NCBI RefSeq assembly: GCF_029623395.1
Contig: NZ_JAPYKK010000003.1
Location: forward strand, 124,001 to 188,000
Direction: 5' to 3'
Length of the DNA stretch: 64,000 bases
Source: Sphingomonas echinoides
Lineage (GTDB): Bacteria > Pseudomonadota > Alphaproteobacteria > Sphingomonadales > Sphingomonadaceae
Positions 1-8,727 of the stretch are shown here, in pieces. The position numbers were made by a program, and so were the translations under genes. Each line of letters begins with the position of its first letter. Positions within the stretch are counted from its first letter, which is position 1. The notes under the pieces are model-generated. The model saw only the letters and a list, made by a program, of their open reading frames with translations. It was not told where the DNA came from and searched no databases.

Positions 1-1156
1 TCTTGTTGAGGTGCTCTACGACGGCTTCGTAGATGTTGACGCCATTCGCCCGCTCCGCGCCGAAGTCGCGCGGGCCATCCACGCCGAAGTCGAGCACGCT
101 CGCGCTCTCCGGTTCATGGAACGCGGTGATGCGGTGTGCGGGGGCGCCATCGAGCCGCTCGGCAAGGTCCGTGGCGGTCAGGTACAAGGCGTCTGGCGGC
201 AGCGGGCGATAACTGCCCGGGTCGCTCGACTGCGCCTTGACGCGATTGCCGTGGTAATCGGTGATCGCTTCGAACCGCGCCTCCGCCGCCGCAACCGCCC
301 CGGCATCGCGGACCATGACCGCGTCGTCGCCGAGATGGTCGAACAGCGTCGCCATCTTCTCCTCGAACAGCGGAAGCCAATGCTCCATCCCCGCGAGGCG
401 CCGCCCGTCGCTGATCGCCTGATACAGCGGGTCGCCCGTCGCGGTCGCGCCGAAACGTTCGCGGTAGCGCGCGCGGAACCGCTTGATGCTGTCCTCGTCG
501 AGCAGCGTCTCCGAGGCGGGGAGCAGGACGAACCCGTCGATCCGCCCGGTGGTGCGCTGGTCCGCCGGGTCGAACGTGCGCACGCTTTCGATTTCATCAC
601 CGAAGAAATCGAGCCGAAGTGCTTGCGATTCCCCTGACGGATACAGATCGACCAATCCGCCGCGCACGGCGAATTCCCCAGCATCGGCAACGGTTTCCAC
701 GCGAACGTAGCCATTGGCTTGCAACAGTGTAGCAAGCCGATCACGCCCGATCCGTTCCTTCGGCGCAAGCCGCGCGACGAGCTGGCGAATACGGAACGGT
801 GTCAACGTGCGCTGCGCGATCGCATTGACCGTCGTCACCAGCAGTTGCGGGCCGTTCGGCTTCTGCTGGAGCCGGTGCAGCGTCGCCATCCGCTCCGCCA
901 TTACGCGCAACGTGGGTGACGCACGGTCGTAGGGGAGGCAGTCCCACGCCGGGAAGGTCAGCACCTCCAGTTCCGGCGCGAACGTCTGCGCGGTCGAGGC
1001 GATCGCGCGCATCGCGGCTTCGTCCGGCGCGACGAACACTGCGCGGGCTTTGGCGGCGCGCGACAGGTCGGCGAGCAGCCACGGCTCGAACCCGGTCGGG
1101 ACGCCCGCCAGCGTCAGCGGGGTCTTGGCAGTGAGGATCGTCTGAAGGTTGGGCAT
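1..1156 (-). CDS. mfd: Transcription-repair coupling factor Mfd, N-terminal part (runs off the left edge)
   Basis: Reading the complement from the ATG at 1154-1156 gives an uninterrupted frame of 385 codons to the window edge, beginning MPNLQTILTAKTPLTLAGVP. It carries the N-terminal Mfd pattern (WLLADLSRAAKARAVFVAPD, then FPAWDCLPYDRASP, then GGLVDLYPSG and LRLDFFGDEIESVRTFDP), which is the UvrB-like module that recruits UvrA. Mfd is a cytoplasmic translocase that removes RNA polymerase stalled at DNA lesions and hands the site to nucleotide excision repair. Family members are about 1,150 residues, so roughly a third is present; the RNA-polymerase-binding domain and helicase motifs lie outside. 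It follows sdhE on the same strand after a 43-base gap that holds a strong hairpin, so the two are probably co-transcribed. Identity is secure from the N-terminal signature. Confidence 0.93.
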   Translation of the reverse strand, partial: MPNLQTILTAKTPLTLAGVPTGFEPWLLADLSRAAKARAVFVAPDEAAMRAIASTAQTFAPELEVLTFPAWDCLPYDRASPTLRVMAERMATLHRLQQKPNGPQLLVTTVNAIAQRTLTPFRIRQLVARLAPKERIGRDRLATLLQANGYVRVETVADAGEFAVRGGLVDLYPSGESQALRLDFFGDEIESVRTFDPADQRTTGRIDGFVLLPASETLLDEDSIKRFRARYRERFGATATGDPLYQAISDGRRLAGMEHWLPLFEEKMATLFDHLGDDAVMVRDAGAVAAAEARFEAITDYHGNRVKAQSSDPGSYRPLPPDALYLTATDLAERLDGAPAHRITAFHEPESASVLDFGVDGPRDFGAERANGVNIYEAVVEHLNK

Positions 1157-1168
1157 TCTTTTCTTTCT

Positions 1169-1194
1169 CCCTCTCCCCGCTTGCGGGGAGAGGG
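1169..1194 (-). repeat. Intercistronic hairpin between sdhE and mfd
   Basis: A near-perfect inverted repeat: a 10-bp arm at 1169-1178 pairs with 1185-1194, and one further G-C pair closes a four-base loop. It fills most of the 43-base sdhE-mfd gap and ends about a dozen bases before the mfd start. No T-run follows it on the minus strand (the sequence continues AGAAAGAAAAG), so it is not a classic terminator. The GC-rich CTCTCCCCGC...GCGGGGAGAG style resembles dispersed REP-like palindromes of proteobacteria. It could stabilise the upstream message or limit mfd expression; that is inference. Confidence 0.6.
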
Positions 1195-1199
1195 GGGTA

Positions 1200-1466
1200 T
1201 TACTTGGCGACCGGCACGTAATTGAGCTGTTTCAACGCCTCGACGATCGACCCGGCATAGCGTTCCGGCGCGGGTTCGATTCCGATCGCCCAGGCCATGA
1301 TATCGACGTCCTGTTCCTCGATCAGTTCCTCGAACAGCGCGATCTCGGCATCGCTCCAGCGTGCGTGCGCGGAATCGAAAAACCCGCCGATCAGCAGGTC
1401 GGCTTCCTTGGTGCCGCGATGATGGCTGCGGAAATGCAAGCGCTTGAGGCGGATATCTCGGTCCAT
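1200..1466 (-). CDS. sdhE: FAD assembly factor SdhE (succinate dehydrogenase flavinylation)
   Basis: An 88-residue protein of the SdhE/YgfY/DUF339 family. The family signature RGxxE is present near residue 17 (HRGTKEADLL), followed by the conserved FDSAHARWSDAEIALFEELIEEQDVDI-type helix region. In other bacteria SdhE helps attach FAD covalently to the SdhA flavoprotein subunit of complex II. Length is typical. No sdh genes are in the window, so it is unlinked from its target. It sits upstream of mfd on the minus strand and is divergent from recG, with 85 bases between the two start codons. Start is the ATG giving MDRDIRLKRLHF. Confidence 0.9.
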   Translation of the reverse strand: MDRDIRLKRLHFRSHHRGTKEADLLIGGFFDSAHARWSDAEIALFEELIEEQDVDIMAWAIGIEPAPERYAGSIVEALKQLNYVPVAK

Positions 1467-1551
1467 GCGGATCCCAACGACAATTGCCCGATACCCGCGC
1501 GCGGGTGCTGGCGGCGGGGATCGGGGAGGGGTAAGAGCGCTTCAGATAGAC

Positions 1552-3609
1552 ATGCGACCCGACATCCTCAATCCATTGTTCGCCGAAGTTACGGCATTGA
1601 AGGGCATCGGCCCCGCGCTCGCCAAGCCGCTCGAGCGGCTCGGGCTCGCACGCGTGGTCGACGTGGCGTTCCACCTGCCGACCGGCTGGGTCGATCGGCT
1701 GCCCCGCGAAGAGCTCGACATGGCCGATTCCGGGCGGGTGATCGTCATCACGCTGACCGCCGTTTCGTATCGCAGCAGCAACGGGCGTGGACCGACCCGT
1801 GTTCAGGCGACCGACGCCAAGGGCAATTACGTCAGCCTCGTGTACTTCGGCGGACACCCCGGCTGGGCGAAGAAACTGGCGCCGCTGGGGGAACCGCGCC
1901 GCGTGTCGGGCAAGCTCGAGCATTACGGGCAGGACTTGCAGATGGTCCACCCGGACTATGTCTTGCCGCTCGACGAGGCGGGCGAGATGGTCGAGCGCGA
2001 GGCGATCTATCCGTTGTCGGAAGGCATGTCGTCGCGGCGGATGGGGCAGCTGACGGCGCAATCGGTAGAACGCGCGCCCGATTTGCCCGAATGGATCGAA
2101 CCCGGCTTGCTCGCGAAACAGGAATGGCCCGCCTGGCGCGAGGCGCTCGCGCGGATCCATGCCGATCCCGCCGATGCGAAGGCGCGCGAACGGCTCGCCT
2201 ATGATGAGCTGTTCGCGAATCAACTGGCGTTGATGCTCGTTCGCCAGTCCTCACGGGCGCGCAAGGGGCGGGCGCTGGCGGGGGATGGGCGGCTGCGCGA
2301 CGCGCTGAAACTTCCGTATGAACTGACCGGCGCGCAGGCGCGCACCGTGCGCGAGATCGAAGGCGATCTGGCGCAGGCGCAACCGATGCTACGTCTGCTG
2401 CAAGGCGATGTCGGTTCGGGCAAGACGCTGGTCGCCGCGCTCGCGATGCTGGTCGCGGTCGAAGGGGGCGCGCAGGCCGCGTTGCTCGCCCCGACCGAAA
2501 TCCTCGCACGGCAACATTATGAATCGCTGCGGCGACTGCTCGGCGGCTTGCCGATCGAGATCGCGGTGCTGACTGGACGCGACAAGGGGCGGGTCCGCGA
2601 GGGCGTCCTCATGGGGCTCGCCGCAGGGCAGATCCATATCCTGATCGGGACGCACGCGATCTTTCAGGAAACAGTCGCCTATAAGGATCTTGGCCTGGTG
2701 GTGGTCGATGAGCAGCACCGCTTCGGGGTCGCCCAGCGGATGCTGCTGCAAGCGAAGGGACGCAGCCCGCATTTGCTCGCGATGACCGCGACGCCGATCC
2801 CGCGGACGCTGACGCTCGCCAATTACGGCGAGATGGATGTCAGCCAGCTCGACGAAATGCCCCCTGGGCGCCAGCCGATCGAAACGCGCGTGATCTCGGA
2901 GGATCGGCTCCCCGAAGTGGTCGAGGCGCTGGCGCGGCATCTCGCGGATGGCGGGCAGGCCTATTGGGTGTGCCCGCTGGTCGAGGAAAGCGAAAAGAGC
3001 GACATGGCGGCGGCGGAAGCGCGCGCGGAGACGTTGCGCGCGCGCTTTGGTGACGCGGTCGGGCTGGTCCACGGCCGGATGAAGCCTGCGGACAAGGACG
3101 CCACGATGCAGGCGTTCGCCGAGGCGCGGCACGGCGTGCTGGTCGCGACCACGGTGATCGAAGTCGGGGTCGACGTGCCCAATGCGACGCTGATCGTGAT
3201 CGAGCATGCCGATCGCTTCGGATTGGCGCAGTTGCACCAGTTGCGGGGGCGGGTCGGCCGCGGCGGCGGGAAATCGAACTGCCTGCTCATCCGCGGCGGC
3301 AGCCTCAGCGAAACCTCGCGCGCTCGGCTCGCGCTGATGCGCGAGACGACCGACGGCTTTCGCATCGCCGAAGAGGATCTTCGGTTGCGCGGGGCGGGGG
3401 AGTTGCTCGGGACGCGGCAATCGGGCGAGGCCGGGTTCCGGCTCGCGACCCCGGAGATGCTTGGCGCGCTGCTCCCGGTGGCGACCGACGATGCCCGCTT
3501 GCTGATCGACCGCGACGGCGGGCTGGAGGGCGTGCGCGGACAGGCGGCGCGGACGGCGCTGTACCTGTTCGAGCGGGACGCCGGAGTCGCGCTGCTCCGC
3601 TCCGGCTGA
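1552..3609 (+). CDS. recG: ATP-dependent DNA helicase RecG
   Basis: 685 residues. Branch-migrating superfamily 2 helicase that remodels stalled replication forks and Holliday junctions. The N-terminal wedge/OB region (MRPDILNPLFAEVTALKGIG, HLPTGWVDRL) is followed by Walker A GDVGSGKT at about residues 285-292, the DEQH box around 386-389 (VVDEQHRFG), the TATPIPRTL motif near 412-420, and the C-terminal motifs TTVIEVGVDVPNATLIVIE and QLHQLRGRVGRG, all intact. The frame is open upstream to 1444, but the ATG at 1552 starts the conserved N-terminus; a GGGGAGGGG stretch lies about 20 bases upstream, so the ribosome site is not ideal. It converges on the PilZ gene with a two-base gap. Confidence 0.95.
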   Translation: MRPDILNPLFAEVTALKGIGPALAKPLERLGLARVVDVAFHLPTGWVDRLPREELDMADSGRVIVITLTAVSYRSSNGRGPTRVQATDAKGNYVSLVYFGGHPGWAKKLAPLGEPRRVSGKLEHYGQDLQMVHPDYVLPLDEAGEMVEREAIYPLSEGMSSRRMGQLTAQSVERAPDLPEWIEPGLLAKQEWPAWREALARIHADPADAKARERLAYDELFANQLALMLVRQSSRARKGRALAGDGRLRDALKLPYELTGAQARTVREIEGDLAQAQPMLRLLQGDVGSGKTLVAALAMLVAVEGGAQAALLAPTEILARQHYESLRRLLGGLPIEIAVLTGRDKGRVREGVLMGLAAGQIHILIGTHAIFQETVAYKDLGLVVVDEQHRFGVAQRMLLQAKGRSPHLLAMTATPIPRTLTLANYGEMDVSQLDEMPPGRQPIETRVISEDRLPEVVEALARHLADGGQAYWVCPLVEESEKSDMAAAEARAETLRARFGDAVGLVHGRMKPADKDATMQAFAEARHGVLVATTVIEVGVDVPNATLIVIEHADRFGLAQLHQLRGRVGRGGGKSNCLLIRGGSLSETSRARLALMRETTDGFRIAEEDLRLRGAGELLGTRQSGEAGFRLATPEMLGALLPVATDDARLLIDRDGGLEGVRGQAARTALYLFERDAGVALLRSG

Positions 3610-3611
3610 GG

Positions 3612-3926
3612 TCAGCGCCGCATCGCCTCAAGGACACGGGGATAGTCCGCCGTGTCGATCGGGGTCGGGAAGGCGAAGCCCATCCGGCCGCCGAGCACCC
3701 AGCGGATTTCCGCATCCCAGGCGCCAACGATCGGCAAGCTGATTTTCACGAGATCACCGACGCCGCCGGGCATGTCGCCACGCGCCATCAGGCCCATCGC
3801 GGTGATGTTAACGATCAACAGGGTCATCCCGCTGCCGTTCGGCGCGATGAACCGCGCGCGAACTTCAACCTCGTCACGCTCCAGGGCGCGCGTGTGTGCC
3901 GTCGTCAGCGCCAATGCCTTTTCCAT
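3612..3926 (-). CDS. PilZ domain protein
   Basis: 104 residues, essentially one PilZ fold. The arginine-rich entry (residues ~18-25, RDEVEVRARF), the central N-x-T-x-x-G turn (VNITAMGLMARGD) and the later W-x-x-x-G-R-M-G-F segment (EIRWVLGGRMGFAF) match the c-di-GMP-binding family layout. The first arginine motif (RxxxR) is only partly conserved, so ligand binding is uncertain. GTG at 3929 is an alternative start three bases upstream. It is a stand-alone gene downstream of tyrS on the same strand, across a 146-base gap. Function is probably in motility, adhesion or polysaccharide control through c-di-GMP, inferred from the fold only. Confidence 0.75.
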   Translation of the reverse strand: MEKALALTTAHTRALERDEVEVRARFIAPNGSGMTLLIVNITAMGLMARGDMPGGVGDLVKISLPIVGAWDAEIRWVLGGRMGFAFPTPIDTADYPRVLEAMRR

Positions 3927-4072
3927 CACCGGGTCCCTCGTGCGGAGCCGCCATGGCTACCCGTCCCGCATGAAGCAGCACCCAACGATCTTGGTTAAGA
4001 GTGCAATGTCCTCGCCGTGCGTACCCTCGAAACGGCGGCGTAAATGGCTGCAATCATGCGCAGAAACGGCGA

Positions 4073-5299
4073 TTATGCGCGGATAAGGATGCCGTGATGC
4101 TTCTTTCCGGCGGCAATCCGCACGGGATCGTCGCCGACTGTGACGACCAACGTCTCGTCAATGACCTTGTCGGCGCCGACACGCGCGCCACCGCCCTTTA
4201 TCAGGCGGCGCGCCTCACCCTTGGACGCAGCGAGACCCAAGCCAACGAGAGCGTCGATGATCCCAATGCCGCCAGTGACCGCAAAGGTCGGCAACGATCC
4301 GCCAGCACTGCCTTCCTCGAATGTTTTTCTTGCAGTTTCAGCGGCTTCTGCGGCGGCGTCTGTTCCGCGACACAAGGCCGTCGCGGCGTCCGCCAGTATC
4401 TTCTTCGCCTCGTTGATCTCGGCACCCTCGAGCGCCTCCAGACGCGCGATCTCATCGAGCGGAAGATCGGTAAACAATCGGAGGAACCGCCCGACATCCC
4501 GGTCATCGGTATTCCGCCAAAATTGCCAATAATCGAAATGCGGTAGCTGGTCCTCATGGAGCCACACCGCGCCCGCCATCGTCTTGCCCATCTTGGCGCC
4601 GTCGGCGGTCGTGATGAGCGGCGTCGTCACGCCGAACACTTCGGTCCCGTCCATCCGGCGCGCAAGCTCGATCCCGTTGACGATGTTCCCCCATTGGTCC
4701 GATCCGCCCATCTGCAGCCGGCACTCGGCGCGCCGCGATAGTTCAAGAAAATCATAGGCTTGCAGGATCATGTAGTTGAATTCGAGGAAGCTGAGCGATT
4801 GTTCGCGGTCGAGCCGGAGCTTGACCGAATCGAAGCTCAGCATCCGGTTGATCGAGAAATGCTGCCCGACGTCGCGCAGGAACGGGATGTATTCGAGCGC
4901 ATCGAGCCACTGTGCATTGTCGAGCATCACCGCATCGGTGGGACCATCGCCAAAGGTCAGGAATCGCTCGAAAATCCGCCGGATCGAGGCGACGTTGGTC
5001 GCGAGCGTATCCTCGGTCAGCATCTTGCGCGCTTCGTCCTTGAAGCTCGGGTCACCGATCTTGCCGGTGCCGCCGCCCATCAGCACGATCGGCTTGTGCC
5101 CGCTCTGCTGAAGCCGCCGGAGCAACATGATCTGGACCAGGCTGCCGACATGGAGGGAGGGCGCGGTCGGGTCAAAACCGATATATCCTGGAATGACTTG
5201 CTTGCTTGCCATCGCATCGAGGGCGGCGGCGTCGGTCACTTGGTGGATGTAGCCGCGCGTCGACAGGAGGCGGAGCAGGTCGGAAGAGAAGCTGGTCAT
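4073..5299 (-). CDS. tyrS: Tyrosyl-tRNA synthetase
   Basis: 408 residues, the usual bacterial TyrRS length. Class I signatures are visible: a HIGH-like HVGS at residues 50-53 after [12 protein letters not shown], the tyrosine-pocket region [25 protein letters not shown], and KMGKT at about 236-240 in place of KMSKS. The C-terminal S4-like RNA-binding domain is present ([23 protein letters not shown]). The open frame extends 12 codons further upstream, but the ATG at 5299 begins the conserved [12 protein letters not shown]. It charges tRNA-Tyr in the cytoplasm. It lies 51 bases downstream of the NlpD-like gene in the same direction. Confidence 0.97.
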   Translation of the reverse strand: MTSFSSDLLRLLSTRGYIHQVTDAAALDAMASKQVIPGYIGFDPTAPSLHVGSLVQIMLLRRLQQSGHKPIVLMGGGTGKIGDPSFKDEARKMLTEDTLATNVASIRRIFERFLTFGDGPTDAVMLDNAQWLDALEYIPFLRDVGQHFSINRMLSFDSVKLRLDREQSLSFLEFNYMILQAYDFLELSRRAECRLQMGGSDQWGNIVNGIELARRMDGTEVFGVTTPLITTADGAKMGKTMAGAVWLHEDQLPHFDYWQFWRNTDDRDVGRFLRLFTDLPLDEIARLEALEGAEINEAKKILADAATALCRGTDAAAEAAETARKTFEEGSAGGSLPTFAVTGGIGIIDALVGLGLAASKGEARRLIKGGGARVGADKVIDETLVVTVGDDPVRIAAGKKHHGILIRA

Positions 5300-5350
5300 G
5301 CGCGCTGCTCTACAAAAGTCCGATCGCCACGTCACCCTGCAAGCGCCGGG

Positions 5351-6619
5351 TCAGATTGCGGGCAATTGCCGTTGCGGGTCGATCGGCGTGCGGCCCTTGC
5401 GCATCTCGAAATGTACCTCGGGTCGCGGGGCGCCGCCGGAATCGCCCGACAGCGCAATCGTCTGGCCGCGGCGGACCGATTGTCCACGCTGAACGAGCAA
5501 CTTGCTGGCGTGTCCGTAAACCGTCGCCCAGCCTTCGCCATGCCGGATGATGATCACGTCGCCCAATTGCGGAATTCCGCCACCCGCATAAGCGACGACG
5601 CCGTCCGCGGCGGCGAGCACGGGTGTGCCGCGCGGGACCGCGATCTTGACACCGTTGTAGCGCTCGCCACTCGCACCCGGCCCGAACCGCGTGACGATCC
5701 GGCCATGGACCGGCCAGTCGAAGCCGCTGCTCAACCGCGTCGGTGCCGCGATCGCCTGGGTCGGCGCCAGAACGCGCGCGGAGGATGTGGTCGGCCGCGC
5801 CGGGCGCTGGTTCGCGGCGAGCGCAGGCTCGCTGCCGGTCACGAGATCGTCGATGTCGAGCGTGAAGGCGGCGGCGCGTTCGGCGGCGGTACTGCGCGAC
5901 GCGGATCCCGGGATCAGGACGCGCATGCCGACGCGCAGCGTATAGGGTTCACGCAAATCGTTGGCGCTTACGATCCTCGACCAGTCGACGCCGTAAGCGC
6001 GCGATATCGCGATTCCGGTCTGCCCCGCCGCAACCCGGTGGTATCGTCCCCCCGGAATGGAAAGCCGCTGACCCGTGCGGACGGTAAACGGAGCGGCCAG
6101 CCCGTTGGCACGCGCGATCGCCTCCGATCCTGCGCCGGTGCGGTCACCGATTGCCCCGAGCGTATCGCCAGGGCGCACGACATAGGTCGAGGGGGCGACC
6201 TGCTGCGCGGACGGTGCGACCGGGCGGGCTTGCCAGGGGGATAGCGAGACTGGAGAGGAGCGGACCGTGCCGTGATCGTCGGGGTCAAGTCTTTCCGAAT
6301 ATCGCGGGCGATAGCCGCCTCGAGGCTCGTACGGCTGTTGATCGTCGCGGGGTTCGTATCGGCGTTCGGGGGCAGCACGCACCGGACGCTGCGGGCGGCT
6401 TCGCGGCGGTGGTGGTTGTCGGTAGGCGTCGTCTCGCCAGTTTCTCGGCGTCTCGTTCGGTGCCGATCGCGGGACGGGGCGGGCTGGGGCGGGGCGCGGC
6501 GCGGCGTTCGGGCGCGGGTACTCCCCGACAGGTCGATCATCCTGCGGAATGCAGGCGGGCAAGGCGAGAACCATCGCCGCAACCGGAAAGACCATCATCC
6601 CGAAAGGTCCCTTCCGCAT
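5351..6619 (-). CDS. nlpD: NlpD-like lipoprotein: two LysM domains and a degenerate LytM (M23) domain
   Basis: 422 residues. A signal peptide ends in a lipobox with Cys23 (LALPAC). A long Pro/Arg-rich disordered stretch (~25-140) leads to LysM domains at ~145-189 and ~193-237, then a LytM/M23 domain at ~300-410. In that domain two metal-binding residues of active M23 peptidases are replaced (the HxxxD site reads YNGVK, Asn322 and Lys325), while His370 and His403 remain. Loss of catalytic residues is the hallmark of NlpD/EnvC-type activators of cell-wall amidases, so it probably activates an AmiC-like amidase at division rather than cutting peptidoglycan. It follows surE by four bases, matching the serS-surE-nlpD order known from Proteobacteria. 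Confidence 0.88.
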   Translation of the reverse strand: MRKGPFGMMVFPVAAMVLALPACIPQDDRPVGEYPRPNAAPRPAPARPVPRSAPNETPRNWRDDAYRQPPPPRSRPQRPVRAAPERRYEPRDDQQPYEPRGGYRPRYSERLDPDDHGTVRSSPVSLSPWQARPVAPSAQQVAPSTYVVRPGDTLGAIGDRTGAGSEAIARANGLAAPFTVRTGQRLSIPGGRYHRVAAGQTGIAISRAYGVDWSRIVSANDLREPYTLRVGMRVLIPGSASRSTAAERAAAFTLDIDDLVTGSEPALAANQRPARPTTSSARVLAPTQAIAAPTRLSSGFDWPVHGRIVTRFGPGASGERYNGVKIAVPRGTPVLAAADGVVAYAGGGIPQLGDVIIIRHGEGWATVYGHASKLLVQRGQSVRRGQTIALSGDSGGAPRPEVHFEMRKGRTPIDPQRQLPAI

Positions 6620-6623
6620 CCCT

Positions 6624-7388
6624 TTAGCCGTACCGCTCCGCGAGCATGGCCATCGACGAACGATGCGTCAGGTCGAGATGCAGCGGCGTTATCGCGATGT
6701 ACCCGTCTGCAATTGCTTCCAGATCGGTCGAGTGTGCAGGCGTGTCCACCGCCTGGCCCAGCGCAAACCAGTGATACTCATACCCACGCGGATCGTGGTT
6801 GGTGACGATGTTGAGCCGACCGTAATCGCGCAGTCCTTGCTGGACGACCTTGATGCCCTTGACGGCGTCCGCGGCGACCGCCGGGAAGTTTACGTTGACG
6901 AGGCTGCGCGGTTCGAGCGGCGCATCGAGCAGCGGACGCAGCACGCGTTCTCCCCAAGCCGCCGCCGCGTCGAACGGAACCGCGTCGCCGGCGCCTTCGC
7001 GGCTGTAGACCTGACTGAGCGCAATCGAGCGGACGCCCGCGAGCGCGCCTTCCATCGCCGCCGACACCGTCCCCGAATAGGTCACGTCCTCGGCCAGGTT
7101 CGCACCGCGGTTGACGCCGGACAGGATCAGGTCGGGTTTGTGATCCTGCATGATCCGCGCGAGCGCCATCATCACCGCATCGGTCGGCGTCCCGGCGACG
7201 GCAAATCGCTTGTCGCCATGGTGGCGAACCCGGATCGGACGGGTCAGGGTGAGCGAATGCCCGGCACCCGACTGTTCCTCCGCTGGCGCTACGACCCAGA
7301 CGTCATCCGACAGGCGCGCGGCGATCGCTTCGAGAACCTTCAACCCGGGTGCGTGATAACCATCGTCGTTGGTCAGCAGGATCCGCAT
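6624..7388 (-). CDS. surE: 5'/3'-nucleotidase SurE
   Basis: 254 residues, typical for SurE. The N-terminal metal site [15 protein letters not shown] (Asp8/Asp9), the SGVNRGANLAEDVTYSGTV segment with metal-binding Asn, and the conserved VNVNFPA strand are all present. SurE removes phosphate from nucleoside monophosphates and is linked to stationary-phase survival. Its ATG overlaps the serS stop by one base (TGATG), pointing to translational coupling. The gene pcm, found between surE and nlpD in many Gammaproteobacteria, is absent here. Confidence 0.96.
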   Translation of the reverse strand: MRILLTNDDGYHAPGLKVLEAIAARLSDDVWVVAPAEEQSGAGHSLTLTRPIRVRHHGDKRFAVAGTPTDAVMMALARIMQDHKPDLILSGVNRGANLAEDVTYSGTVSAAMEGALAGVRSIALSQVYSREGAGDAVPFDAAAAWGERVLRPLLDAPLEPRSLVNVNFPAVAADAVKGIKVVQQGLRDYGRLNIVTNHDPRGYEYHWFALGQAVDTPAHSTDLEAIADGYIAITPLHLDLTHRSSMAMLAERYG

Positions 7389-8668
7389 CAGCGCGCGGGC
7401 TCGAGCAGCGTCATCCCGCCGAGATACGGCACCAGCACGTCCGGAACGGTGACCGTGCCATTCTCCTGCTGATAATTTTCCAGCACCGCGACCAGCGTCC
7501 GACCGACGGCGAGGCCCGACCCGTTCAACGTGTGGACGAACCGCGTGCCCTTTTCGCCCTCAGGGCGATAGCGCGCGTTCATGCGCCGTGCCTGGAAATC
7601 GGCGCAGGTCGAACAACTGGAAATCTCCCGATAGCGATCCTGCCCGGGGAGCCACACTTCGAGGTCATAGGTTCGCGCACCGGTGAACCCCATGTCGCCG
7701 GTGCACAGCTTCATCCGGCGGAACGCAAGACCGAGCGCGATCAGGATCGACTCGGCGCAGGCAGTCATCCGCTCATGCTCGGCTTCGGAATCCTGCGGGG
7801 GAACGATCGAGACCATCTCGACCTTCTCGAACTGATGCTGTCGAATGAACCCGCGCGTATCGCGTCCCGCAGCGCCGGCTTCGGACCGGAAGCAGGCCGT
7901 GAGCGCGGCAAAGCGCAGTGGCAATTCGGTCTCGCTCAGAATGCGGCCCGCGACGATATTGGTCAGGCTGACCTCGGCGGTCGGGATCAGCCAGCGCCCA
8001 TCGGTGGTGTGGAACAGATCCTCGGCAAACTTGGGCAATTGCCCCGTGCCGAACAGCGCTTCGTCACGCACGAGCAGCGGCGGGACGACCTGCTCATAGC
8101 CGTGCCGGTCCGAAAGCGTATCGAGCATGAACTGACCAAGCGCACGGTGCAGCTTTGCGGCGGCACCGCGAACCAACGTGAATCGAGCGCCGGACATCGC
8201 TGCACCCGTCTCAAAGTCCAGCCCGAGCGGCGGGCCCAACACGTCGTGCTCGATCGGTTTGAACGCGAAGGTCGGACGCGTCCCATGTTCGGCGACAACG
8301 ACATTGTCGTCCTCATCGGCGCCTTCGGGGACATCGGCCAGGGGAAGGTTGGGCAATACCGCAAGGCATTCCTGCAGCGATTCGCCGAGCGCCTTGGCTT
8401 CGGCTTCGATCGTTGGAAGACGTTGCTTCAACAGCGCGACTTCTTCCATAAGGGCGGCAGAGGCGGTTTCGTCCTTTGCAGCCTTGGCGGCGCCGATCGC
8501 CTTGGAAGCCTCGTTGCGTCGTGCCAGCGCAGTTTGTGCTTCAGTGGTCAGCGCGCGGTGGCGCTCGTCGAGCGCCACCAGATCACTGGCAACCGGGGCT
8601 ACGCCGCGCCGGGCAAGCGCGGCATCGAAAGCGGCGGGATCGTCGCGGATAAGGCGTATATCGTGCAT
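7388..8668 (-). CDS. serS: Seryl-tRNA synthetase
   Basis: 426 residues, normal for bacterial SerRS. The N-terminal half is the long helical arm (residues ~30-105, rich in Ala/Glu/Lys heptads) that grips the long variable arm of tRNA-Ser. Class II motif 2 ([20 protein letters not shown]) and motif 3 ([18 protein letters not shown]) are intact. It is the first gene of a minus-strand group serS-surE-nlpD with a one-base overlap to surE. Cytoplasmic enzyme that charges tRNA-Ser and tRNA-Sec. Confidence 0.97.
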   Translation of the reverse strand: MHDIRLIRDDPAAFDAALARRGVAPVASDLVALDERHRALTTEAQTALARRNEASKAIGAAKAAKDETASAALMEEVALLKQRLPTIEAEAKALGESLQECLAVLPNLPLADVPEGADEDDNVVVAEHGTRPTFAFKPIEHDVLGPPLGLDFETGAAMSGARFTLVRGAAAKLHRALGQFMLDTLSDRHGYEQVVPPLLVRDEALFGTGQLPKFAEDLFHTTDGRWLIPTAEVSLTNIVAGRILSETELPLRFAALTACFRSEAGAAGRDTRGFIRQHQFEKVEMVSIVPPQDSEAEHERMTACAESILIALGLAFRRMKLCTGDMGFTGARTYDLEVWLPGQDRYREISSCSTCADFQARRMNARYRPEGEKGTRFVHTLNGSGLAVGRTLVAVLENYQQENGTVTVPDVLVPYLGGMTLLEPAR

Positions 8669-8727
8669 GGTCCGGCTATGACGCGGCCCTGACGGCTAGG
8701 CAAGCCGCCGCACGGCCTTCCGGGGTA

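Noticed and set aside
1444..1551. Upstream extension of recG
   Set aside because: Overlaps the sdhE start region, no homology to RecG N-termini.
1149..2204. 351-codon plus-strand frame overlapping sdhE and recG
   Set aside because: Spans two real genes in another frame and mixes unrelated composition.
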